DNA of 48,153 nucleotides from Flavobacteriaceae bacterium (lineage in GTDB: Bacteria > Bacteroidota > Bacteroidia > Flavobacteriales > Flavobacteriaceae). Shown one piece after another: positions 1 through 7,848 of this stretch (position 1 is its first letter; the number at the start of each line of letters is the position of its first letter). The position numbers and the translations under genes are program-made. The notes beneath the pieces are model-generated. The model was not told where the DNA came from and made no database searches. It saw only the letters and a program-made list of their open reading frames with translations. The stretch lies in assembly GCA_009827225.1 (NCBI GenBank), contig WUAI01000025.1:1-48153 (forward strand). Reading direction: 5' to 3'.

Positions 1-55
1 ACCCTTGGGTACCCATCAATACAACCAATACCACTATGAACCTTATAAACTTCAT
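1..55 (-). CDS. Start of an exported protein, cut by the window edge
   Basis: Only the first 18 codons lie in the window. They read MKFIRFIVVLVVLMGTQG, a lysine/arginine start followed by a hydrophobic run, which is a typical Sec signal peptide. The start codon is the ATG complementary to bases 53-55, 24 bases after the stop of the giant SpvB/Rhs-like gene and on the same strand, so it is probably the fourth gene of that operon. The function cannot be read. In Bacteroidota such giant proteins are often followed by a second Rhs-type protein, which is an inference only. Confidence 0.6.
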   Translation of the reverse strand, partial: MKFIRFIVVLVVLMGTQG

Positions 56-79
56 GTCTTTCTAGTTTTGATTATGCAT

Positions 80-3000
80 TTATTGATTTCCACCCAGTGT
101 ACAGTTCACAGATCTTTGAGGCGACTCAACCGTTAAACTTCCCAATTCAGGATGCTGATTGTCGGTGATGATCACTTTAGTTCGAATCCAAGGGTTCGCT
201 CCCTCTTCGCATAAAGGATCTGTGGCAATGTTATAAGTGTAATTATAACTATTACTACTCGAGTCCTGTACTAGGTTATAGCTTCCTGTAACTCCTACTT
301 TTAGGTAGAATTTTAATCGATAATCCCCAGAACCGCCTGTCACACCTATAGTTGATTCGATTTCCTGGCAAACTAGTTCGCACGCGTCCTCACATACTCC
401 GCAGGATGAATTACACCCTGTACAGGTTGGAGCATCATTTACATATAAGGTTAGGCTACTTGATCCCAAAGGATCAGGTCCAGGTTCACCATTGCCACCA
501 CCGGGATCAGTTTCATCTTCTAACGCTACTTTGTAATTATACTGCCAATCCTGGGCGAGGGAGAATCCTCCTTCAAACGAACCGCTGTCGACTGCCTCGG
601 CATGTATCTCGATCAAACGACCCCCAGCATCATAAATATATTTTGTGGCCAAGTTGTTTGGTCCTAGAATAAAACTCAACTCATCCCATTCGTTATATAC
701 ATAAGAGGTAATTACCGACTCAACAGGATGTAATCTAAAGTCATCGACATATATGTCCCCGTTGGCAGAGGTAACTAATATTACCTTATCATTGGCCGCA
801 ACTTGAGCAGCAGTTCTATCAAAATAATGACGCATTTGCACCCAATCACCTGCAAATACTTTTTCTCCATTAAAGGCGGTCTGTGTTCCAAGAGTTCCTA
901 CCTTAAATCTCGCGTTTTGGTAATTATCCTTGTGCACCCAAACAGACATTACATAACCTCCAGGACGGTAGGTGTTCTTTTTAAATAGAATACCAAAATC
1001 GTCATCAGGACCTAGCTTAGCCGAATAACTTCCAGTATGAGCCTTTTCATTTGTTCTGAAATTTTCACCCCTTACCTGTTGATCCACATAAGTGGTTCCT
1101 GGAAGATTATCATATTCAACGCCTGAATAAAAAGCTTCACCATAACCAGCGTTCGCGGTTAGCAATACTTTGGATTCGTCGTCCGTCATTTTTGTGGTCA
1201 TAAAGTTGCCATTTATATCACGCACTTCTAGAGTCATTGAATTGTTGTCGTACTTGGTTATTTCAGAAATTTGTTTCCATGGTTCACTTTGTGTCGTAGC
1301 ACCCAGCGACCAATCAAAACCGTCATCCGTAGATAAGTTATAATCCAATAATGTTCCATCAGGATTCAATTCTCCGTCCCAAACAAACGTTTTGTGTTTT
1401 CTCCAAATTTTCTCATTGGGAGCTGATGGAGAAGTCACCTGACCATTGTACCATGTATATTGCCATTCGTTGTTCCAAGTGGTAATACCAACGCTTAAAG
1501 GTTTCCATTCACCTGAAACATCGACCAAGGAATATTCTGCGGCCAATTGAGACATCATGTTCCTGTTTGAAATATTGTCCACCTTACTCCCCATTTCAGG
1601 ATATTTGGTGTAAGCAGGGACAATTTGAGATTTCATTGCGTAACCTTCGCTATCATAGGTTCTGGTTTCCAATAAATTCCCTGTATTGAAATCATGAGCA
1701 TCAAAATAGGTAGTTGTCGAATATCCTCCCGAAGTAACTGTGGTACTTTCCAATACACTTGGATACGATATTCTAGTAGAATTATTTATAATCCATTCTG
1801 TATTAGGATGAATGGTACTCGATGAAGTATCATACTCCTCAAAATCTATTACTTTATATAACTGAAAAGATTCTTGGATGATACCTTGATCGATATCTTC
1901 AACTGCTTTATAATTATTGACTGTCTTTCCAATTAATTGTCCAACTGAATTATAGTTTTCAATTGACAATACCTGACCTACAGCTGTTATATAATCTTTT
2001 ATTATATGACTTCTAATATCGACATTCTTAGCATCGCCATCTACTGTAATAGTTTCTGTTAGAACTGGCAACCCGTCGGCCTGCATAATACTGATGAAAT
2101 TATCAGGATGTAATACCTGAAAATGGTATTTGGCTTTACCGCTCACGTTGACATCATCATCTCCGAAACTTTCGACTTCTACAAACTCATACATCACAAC
2201 AGGTGACGGTAATTCTGACGCATACGGGATTATCTTCGAAAGATCTTTTTGGTGTGGGACGTAACTTACCACGCCCGAAGAAACTGTTTCAGTTGTTGTT
2301 TGTCCACCAATAGTATAAGTTACTTCCTTCGGATAGGTATACTCCGTTCTATATGATTGAATCTCATCGCTCGTGGTAATTGATTTAACACGAACTCCTC
2401 CTCCAATTCGTTCGTAATACGTTCCGTCCGGACTGTAAATAGTGGCCCATTCATTGTAATCTCCATTACACGGAGTTTCCGTTGTTGGGCAAGTTTCGCC
2501 GGCAGCAGGAATACAATGAGCTTCATTATCTGATTTTGCCAACGCAATGCCCGTTTCAGTGTTAACACTCAATATCGTGGCAAGTCCAGCATAGTTCCAT
2601 GTATAAATAGGGTCAGTTGGTGGGTCTTCACCTGGTAGCGTTACATCGTAACATTCATAAAAATAATTCAATTCAACCTTGCCACCAGGAACAATCCCCA
2701 GTTTATCTTCTATGTCAAATGCCACATAGACGTAATCAAAGGACGGATTTGGATCTAAGTATACACTTTGATAATCAAAGACATTTCCATTATTGATTAC
2801 ACTAGTCGTATGAAAAATATCGGGTTCGTATTCAATATTAATCTTCCCTCCATAGGGTACTCGAATTTCAGACAAGCTCCAATTATGCGGATTTGTTTTG
2901 TTATATCCCCAATCGTCTTCCCTTTCATTGTCAAAACCTTCAATATTGGCATAGGTAAATTTATATCCCGGAACCACCTGAACATTTTCTTTCCCTTTAT

Positions 3001-5584
3001 AGGTCACACCATTTAAGGTTAATCGTCCTTGATTCGCCGCAACAGAATTCGGAGAATTCTCTGCCAATGAATAGTTTTGATGTGATCCAAGATCTACTAC
3101 TTTTAGTGCATTTGCGTACAATTCATTCTTCTCAGCTTCCGTAAAATCTCCTACATCCAGGACTTTGTTCTGCCAGTTTCTCTTAGCTGTTACATCCTTT
3201 TCCTGCCAATGCAAAGTAATAGTCTGATTTGCTCCTGATGAGACTAATGGCGAATCGTTGGATTTAGAAGGATTAATTCCGGCTTCTTTCTTAACCAGCA
3301 CGATCTCATCTAATCTCAGAAGTTCTTGTGTTGGAACATGTACAGAATATGATTGTTCATCTGGCCTAATTGCTGTATGATTAATCTCCGTTCCGATGTT
3401 ATCTTCTCGAATATCCTTAATAAAAAAGGCCTCGTGTGTTCTTGTTTCAACTATGTCCAGATAGTAAATATCCTTCCTCCCCCAAGTATAATATCGCATG
3501 TATTCATTCCCTCCTGAGAGATAAGTGTTATATTCTTCATAATCTTTACCATAAGGGGTTTTCCATGCGTATGCCTGACTCCATTGCCCGTACTTCAGTC
3601 TCACCCAATACCCATAGTCATTATCATCTACCAGTTTGTTATCGTTCTTATCAATATAATCAGGACCTGTTACTGCAGTAAGTAACCAGTGGGTAGCGTA
3701 CTTCTTTAATTGTCTTTTTTCAAAGTAGTTTTCGTTTTCCGGTTTGTTCGGATCGCTCATCCCAAATCTTCTGCTAATTAATTCATGATTGTAAACAGCA
3801 ATCCCATAATGATAAGTCTTACCGTCCATGGTGGTAATCTTGAAACCGCCAATACCGTCTTGTTCGAATTTTTCCGGATTTCCATAATCCATATTGAGCG
3901 CGGGAAGCATAAATCCGCTATTCTCAGCTGTCCCATCAGCCATTTCAGCGTTTGTAAATGCTTCAACAAATCGTCCTCCTTTTTTTCTAGGAACTACTTG
4001 ATCCACATTTGAAGAATCCAAGTAATCGAATATATCGTCCACCCCAGAAGTCGGGCTGAATGTCATTGGATCAAGTATTAGTGAAGATGCATAGTCGTTC
4101 TCAAAATAAAAATGAACATTGCGATCAAATTCAGTAAACCCATGGGCAAAATGTGAAGTGTTAGGAGTTTCATAACTCAAGGTATAACCTAAGTCATCAT
4201 CTATATCTTTCTCCAAGCCTAGCAGTGCTCCATTCTCAAGCATTCTAGGTTTCATATTACCTGTTAATCCTTGGGCGTTCACTGTATAGTTATCATATGT
4301 CGGAAACGCAGGATTGTTTTCCCTGAGATCGGTTGAGCCGTAATAGTTACGGGTAGCGTCGATCTCATACATATCCATCATCTTATCTTCGTTTGTGACA
4401 GTCTGATATTCATAAGCCATTCCAGCCGGAGGACTTGGCAGACTTGCTGGATCTTCGATAGTGAACCAATCTCCAGTATAAAATGGGGGAGCCACCAAAC
4501 GAGCTTCTTGTCTTTCAGATAAAGTATGGATTTCACCCATATATAATGGACCATAAACTTGTTCAGGAGCTTCTTTGTTCAATTCATATCTGATTTTTTG
4601 TTTGCTGAACGACACATTAAAGGTCCCAACCGGAGTTGGAATTATAATCGGGATTCTCCATCCTGTTCGATGTATATCATAGTCATTTGCTGAGATAGAT
4701 TGATGAAATTGAAAGTTCATTTTGGTTCCTCCGCCCCAGCCTTTCTTATTCCTTGAAGAAATTTGAAAGCTTGCACCTTCGGAAGAAAGTCCAACCGACA
4801 TAGATGTCCCTTTAGTGTTTGATGAGCTAAAAGTGGCCCCGTAGGAAGTTTCACCTTCGAACGTGCTACTAAAATTTAGCCCGAGCTTGTTATTGGAATC
4901 CTTTTGTCCTAGACTTGCGTTTAATCCAACACCTTTATTTCCAATTTTCAGTTTTCCACTGAATAACTTGTTCCCATACCCTGCACCAATTGACATTCCA
5001 TCGGTACCCATTGTAATACTCACCGATCCTACACCTAAAGTTTTAACTGCTTCATCAACTACTTCCGTTACCGCAGCACTAAAGCCTAGACTTACCGAAC
5101 CTCCAAATGCACGGTTGGATCCCCAAGACGTATTTATTCCAATACTCATGGCGCCATTATCATATCCTACTGAAAATCCATAGACTGTTTCTTCTCCTTC
5201 ATCATGGAAGTATTCCATTACGGTTCCATCATTCCAGTCATCAGGATATCCATTAACACTCCTGGTTATAGCACCTGGATTTAAATTCCAGCCTAGTCCA
5301 ATCCATGAGGCTTCCTGGTCCATGGCAATACCTGAATGGTAAGACATAGATAAGGGGTAGCCCCCTTCCGGTCCGGGGACATTTAATAAAGGAATTACAT
5401 AAGACATGTCTCCTGTCAATAAATTGACCATGTCCGTGGCATCCACAGGCTCAAAAGCCGCTGCTTCAGGCGCCGTGGGTCCATTGTTGTTTGCGAATAA
5501 ACGGTTTAAGGGTACCAAAGTCGTTAAGAAATTGATAGTCAAAAACACCGCAATAATCTTGTGGGATCGTTTCGTCTTTCTCAT
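80..5584 (-). CDS. Giant secreted SpvB/Rhs-like repeat protein (1834 aa)
   Basis: The protein starts with a basic, then hydrophobic signal peptide (about residues 1-31). Residues about 50-117 carry the conserved opening of Bacteroidota SpvB/Rhs-type proteins, with DMVNLLTGD, PLSMSYHSGI and IGLGWNLNPGAITR. Residues about 135-290 are Gly/Ser-rich with strongly alternating beta strands. The middle is a long shell-like region rich in Tyr and Asp. Near residues 1540-1625 there is a beta-sandwich-like segment resembling a carbohydrate-binding fold, then one recognisable YD repeat (YIYDAGGRLIEI, about 1648). The tail has a cluster of six cysteines (about 1718-1737) and an Ig-like stretch. There is no recognisable toxin domain and no type IX sorting tail. 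It is the third gene of a tight operon, 6 bases behind a lipoprotein gene. In known Rhs/Tc proteins this architecture encloses or presents cargo at the cell surface; here the role is unknown. Confidence 0.8.
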   Translation of the reverse strand: MRKTKRSHKIIAVFLTINFLTTLVPLNRLFANNNGPTAPEAAAFEPVDATDMVNLLTGDMSYVIPLLNVPGPEGGYPLSMSYHSGIAMDQEASWIGLGWNLNPGAITRSVNGYPDDWNDGTVMEYFHDEGEETVYGFSVGYDNGAMSIGINTSWGSNRAFGGSVSLGFSAAVTEVVDEAVKTLGVGSVSITMGTDGMSIGAGYGNKLFSGKLKIGNKGVGLNASLGQKDSNNKLGLNFSSTFEGETSYGATFSSSNTKGTSMSVGLSSEGASFQISSRNKKGWGGGTKMNFQFHQSISANDYDIHRTGWRIPIIIPTPVGTFNVSFSKQKIRYELNKEAPEQVYGPLYMGEIHTLSERQEARLVAPPFYTGDWFTIEDPASLPSPPAGMAYEYQTVTNEDKMMDMYEIDATRNYYGSTDLRENNPAFPTYDNYTVNAQGLTGNMKPRMLENGALLGLEKDIDDDLGYTLSYETPNTSHFAHGFTEFDRNVHFYFENDYASSLILDPMTFSPTSGVDDIFDYLDSSNVDQVVPRKKGGRFVEAFTNAEMADGTAENSGFMLPALNMDYGNPEKFEQDGIGGFKITTMDGKTYHYGIAVYNHELISRRFGMSDPNKPENENYFEKRQLKKYATHWLLTAVTGPDYIDKNDNKLVDDNDYGYWVRLKYGQWSQAYAWKTPYGKDYEEYNTYLSGGNEYMRYYTWGRKDIYYLDIVETRTHEAFFIKDIREDNIGTEINHTAIRPDEQSYSVHVPTQELLRLDEIVLVKKEAGINPSKSNDSPLVSSGANQTITLHWQEKDVTAKRNWQNKVLDVGDFTEAEKNELYANALKVVDLGSHQNYSLAENSPNSVAANQGRLTLNGVTYKGKENVQVVPGYKFTYANIEGFDNEREDDWGYNKTNPHNWSLSEIRVPYGGKINIEYEPDIFHTTSVINNGNVFDYQSVYLDPNPSFDYVYVAFDIEDKLGIVPGGKVELNYFYECYDVTLPGEDPPTDPIYTWNYAGLATILSVNTETGIALAKSDNEAHCIPAAGETCPTTETPCNGDYNEWATIYSPDGTYYERIGGGVRVKSITTSDEIQSYRTEYTYPKEVTYTIGGQTTTETVSSGVVSYVPHQKDLSKIIPYASELPSPVVMYEFVEVESFGDDDVNVSGKAKYHFQVLHPDNFISIMQADGLPVLTETITVDGDAKNVDIRSHIIKDYITAVGQVLSIENYNSVGQLIGKTVNNYKAVEDIDQGIIQESFQLYKVIDFEEYDTSSSTIHPNTEWIINNSTRISYPSVLESTTVTSGGYSTTTYFDAHDFNTGNLLETRTYDSEGYAMKSQIVPAYTKYPEMGSKVDNISNRNMMSQLAAEYSLVDVSGEWKPLSVGITTWNNEWQYTWYNGQVTSPSAPNEKIWRKHKTFVWDGELNPDGTLLDYNLSTDDGFDWSLGATTQSEPWKQISEITKYDNNSMTLEVRDINGNFMTTKMTDDESKVLLTANAGYGEAFYSGVEYDNLPGTTYVDQQVRGENFRTNEKAHTGSYSAKLGPDDDFGILFKKNTYRPGGYVMSVWVHKDNYQNARFKVGTLGTQTAFNGEKVFAGDWVQMRHYFDRTAAQVAANDKVILVTSANGDIYVDDFRLHPVESVITSYVYNEWDELSFILGPNNLATKYIYDAGGRLIEIHAEAVDSGSFEGGFSLAQDWQYNYKVALEDETDPGGGNGEPGPDPLGSSSLTLYVNDAPTCTGCNSSCGVCEDACELVCQEIESTIGVTGGSGDYRLKFYLKVGVTGSYNLVQDSSSNSYNYTYNIATDPLCEEGANPWIRTKVIITDNQHPELGSLTVESPQRSVNCTLGGNQ

Positions 5585-5590
5585 ACTTGA

Positions 5591-6193
5591 TTATTTAAAT
5601 GATAACATCGGTTCGTTTTCTAATACTTTATTAGAAATTTTAAATTTTACTTCTCCGGTACTGAGGCCGAAGTCCTCTATCGCAAGCGTTAAATGCTCAC
5701 TTTCCATGGTCTTTTTGGTTTTAGGAAATACCAAAATGAGCGTGGTCGAACCGCTCATACCGTACATGCGCGGATAGATATAATCCGTCATGGGTATGGT
5801 ATCTTTCTTATCGGTGTAGAGATGAATGTTCTCTTCCATTCCAAATGACAACTGGTTGACCATCGCACCAAATTCTCTTTGCGAATTGGGCGCAACACTC
5901 AACACTTCCTTCCCGTAAAGGGAGAGGTTCAAATTGAAATAATGGAAGTCTTTATATCGATCTCTTAATTCCTGAATTTTATTAATCGAAGCCCCGCCAT
6001 CCAGCTCCTGGGAAACCATCAAATCGGTTGGGCGATACATCAAACTGGCTTCGAGTCCGTTGATATTTTTAGTTTGTACCAAACCGGACTCAGGATCTTT
6101 GATGTAGGAGATAAAATCATCCCTGTTCTCAAAACTTTTTTGAGAACAGGAATTCAAGCTAACTACTGCTATTAACACAACTAATAATCTCAT
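5591..6193 (-). CDS. Lipoprotein of unknown function
   Basis: This is a 200-residue protein with a lipoprotein signal: a hydrophobic start and a lipobox-like SLNSC with the lipidated cysteine at residue 16. I recognise no enzyme motif in the remainder, which is a mixed alpha/beta sequence with DDFISYIKD near the N-terminus. It lies 3 bases after the Skp-like gene and 6 bases before the giant SpvB/Rhs-like gene, so translation is probably coupled and the three products probably act together at the envelope. Because a secretin operon is divergent from it, a pilotin-like or substrate-holding role is conceivable, but no sequence motif supports that directly. Confidence 0.7.
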   Translation of the reverse strand: MRLLVVLIAVVSLNSCSQKSFENRDDFISYIKDPESGLVQTKNINGLEASLMYRPTDLMVSQELDGGASINKIQELRDRYKDFHYFNLNLSLYGKEVLSVAPNSQREFGAMVNQLSFGMEENIHLYTDKKDTIPMTDYIYPRMYGMSGSTTLILVFPKTKKTMESEHLTLAIEDFGLSTGEVKFKISNKVLENEPMLSFK

Positions 6194-6196
6194 CTA

Positions 6197-6730
6197 TCAG
6201 GTCCCTTTATATTGTGCATTCAGACCTTCTAGTACTTTCTCCGTGAGGTCCGTTACATTATCGGCATACATGATATTACCGGCACCACTGGCCCCGAAAA
6301 TGATCTTGTAATTATTTTCCTTACCATATTCCTTCACATAATCATTGATATCATTCACCACGGTCTGTGTGGCTTCCTGATCTGCCTCCTGGATTTGTCT
6401 CTGGATGGCCTGCTGATAACTATTGATCTGGTTTTGCTTGGTACCCAAAAGCTCTTTTTTAAGTTCCAGTTCTTTGGATGTCATTGCCTGACGTTCCTTT
6501 TCGAAACTTTTCAGTTCATCCTGCCAGTCCACAATAAGACTGTCTACATTCGCTTGTAAGGCACTTGCCTTTTCCTGAAATTTTGATTTTTCAACTTTGG
6601 TTCTGGCATAACCGTCAAGAAGTTTGTTGACGTCTACATACACCAATTCCGATGAGGATTGGAAATAAAAGAAGGATCCTATGCTTATAAACAAAGCGAA
6701 GATCGCGATAATAAAAGGTACTTTTTTCAT
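6197..6730 (-). CDS. OmpH/Skp-family protein heading the SpvB/Rhs operon
   Basis: The 177-residue product begins with a hydrophobic segment (about residues 5-24), followed by the OmpH-type strand LVYVDVNKLLDGY. A long charged coiled-coil hairpin (about 45-130) comes next, and the end has the typical strand YKIIFGASGAGNIMYAD. Skp/OmpH proteins are trimeric periplasmic holdases that keep outer membrane proteins soluble. The N-terminus shows no clear signal peptidase I site (FFYFQSSSE), so the protein may stay membrane-anchored; this is an inference. Two ordinary ompH genes lie 33 kb away beside bamA, so this copy is a dedicated paralogue placed first in an operon with a lipoprotein and a giant exported protein. 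Confidence 0.8.
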   Translation of the reverse strand: MKKVPFIIAIFALFISIGSFFYFQSSSELVYVDVNKLLDGYARTKVEKSKFQEKASALQANVDSLIVDWQDELKSFEKERQAMTSKELELKKELLGTKQNQINSYQQAIQRQIQEADQEATQTVVNDINDYVKEYGKENNYKIIFGASGAGNIMYADNVTDLTEKVLEGLNAQYKGT

Positions 6731-6763
6731 GGTTGTAAATATTAAAATGTTCTTATTTTTTTA

Positions 6764-6875
6764 GTTTCATACCCTCATGTTACCTTCCTGAAAGTTTCTT
6801 ACCCCCTCATTCAAAAAAAATTTCAAGATTCTGTTTCTAGCTTGTCCATCGATGGAAATTTTGAGGGTAAGAATT
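6764..6875. promoter_or_regulatory. Divergent intergenic region with repeated TACCC(CC)TCA motifs
   Basis: The 222 bases between the Skp-like gene and the prepilin gene hold three copies of a related motif. They are GTTTCATACCCTCAT (6764-6778), GTTTCTTACCCCCTCAT (6794-6810) and, in inverse orientation, TTTTGAGGGTAAGAATT (6859-6875). The TACC cores of the first two are exactly 30 bases apart, about three helical turns. I found no exact TAnnTTTG box for either direction, unlike several other genes in the window. This suggests an operator or a promoter read by an alternative sigma factor. Confidence 0.4.
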
Positions 6876-6952
6876 CTCCTCCTGGCACACTAAAGAGTGT
6901 TGAATTCGGAAAAAATGATTCCCGAAACAACGCTTACAAAAACTAAAACATC

Positions 6953-7357
6953 ATGAAAAAAATTCGGAAAGTTCCAGCGTTTACGCTGAATGAAATGCTA
7001 TTGGTACTGGCCATTATCGGAATACTTTTGCTCCTGGCCATCCCTTCCTTTATGCCCTTAATCTCAAAGACCAAGGCACAGGAAGCTAAAATTCAATTGA
7101 AACATATTGCCAATTTACAAACTCAATACCGCTATCTCAACTCCAAGTATTCCATGGAGTTCAACGAGATAGATTTCGAAGTTCCCAGAACGGTAAACAA
7201 TGGCGGAACTGCCAATTATCATTATGAAATGCTGGCTGCAAGTACAGCCTCCTTCAAGGTACGAGCTGAAGCCATCGTCGACTTCGATGGCGACGGAATC
7301 TTTAATGTCTGGGAAATCGACGAGAACGGCAATCCCAAAGAGGTAATCAAAGATTAG
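6953..7357 (+). CDS. Type IV pilin/type II pseudopilin-like protein
   Basis: This 134-residue protein has a class III signal: a short basic leader, MKKIRKVPA, then FTLNEMLLVLAIIGILLLLAIPSF. Phe is at +1 and Glu at +5, as required for cleavage and assembly by prepilin peptidase. The residue before the cut is Ala rather than the usual Gly. The hydrophobic helix is followed by an amphipathic helix and a small C-terminal domain with an Asp-rich loop, DFDGDGIFNVWEID (about 113-126), that looks like a calcium-binding loop. Its size fits a GspG-type major pseudopilin. It is the first gene of a six-gene operon that also encodes the peptidase. Confidence 0.88.
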   Translation: MKKIRKVPAFTLNEMLLVLAIIGILLLLAIPSFMPLISKTKAQEAKIQLKHIANLQTQYRYLNSKYSMEFNEIDFEVPRTVNNGGTANYHYEMLAASTASFKVRAEAIVDFDGDGIFNVWEIDENGNPKEVIKD

Positions 7358-7367
7358 TCGTTTTCCC

Positions 7368-7847
7368 ATGGTAGAAGTTTGTACCATAGCGACCCTGATG
7401 TTGATCGCCATTCAGGACATGAAGGACCGGCAGGTTTGGGCCTTTCTTTTTCCACTTTTGGCAATAGGAGGTGCCATGCTGTTTTATCAATCTGTATCGC
7501 TCTATTATTTCGCTTATTCCATAATATTCAACCTTGGCATTGTCACATTAGTAATACTTATCAACCTGATGGTCATAAAATGGATCTTAAAAAAAGAGCA
7601 TTTGTCCCAAGCTATCGGTTTGGGCGATATCTTTTTCTTTTTGGCCTTAGCACTATCATTCCCTACTCTCACCTTCGTGAACGTTTTTGCCATCTCATTG
7701 CTATGCTCATTCTCACTTTTCGTGGTGTGGAAATACTTTTTTTCAGCTATCAAAACGGTGCCGCTCGCTGGCTTGATGGGTTTATTTGTTGCGTTGATTT
7801 ATCTCACTCATTGGTTTGGGTGGTATCCAGAACTCTATTCTCTATAA
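7368..7847 (+). CDS. Prepilin peptidase, A24 aspartic protease
   Basis: This is a 159-residue polytopic membrane protein with about five or six hydrophobic segments. Both catalytic aspartate motifs of the A24 family can be seen: QDMKDRQVW near the N-terminus and GLGD in the middle, between transmembrane segments. It corresponds to the catalytic half of PilD/GspO and lacks the cytoplasmic methyltransferase domain with paired CxxC motifs, as in the short TadV/CpaA-type enzymes. Ten bases after the prepilin gene and one base before the ATPase gene, it most probably cleaves the pseudopilin encoded upstream. Confidence 0.85.
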   Translation: MVEVCTIATLMLIAIQDMKDRQVWAFLFPLLAIGGAMLFYQSVSLYYFAYSIIFNLGIVTLVILINLMVIKWILKKEHLSQAIGLGDIFFFLALALSFPTLTFVNVFAISLLCSFSLFVVWKYFFSAIKTVPLAGLMGLFVALIYLTHWFGWYPELYSL

Positions 7848-7848
7848 T

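Noticed and set aside
80-600. Polymorphic toxin tip at the C-terminus of the giant protein
   Set aside because: No nuclease, deaminase or protease motif is visible, the end is cysteine-rich and Ig-like, and no immunity-like gene follows inside the window.
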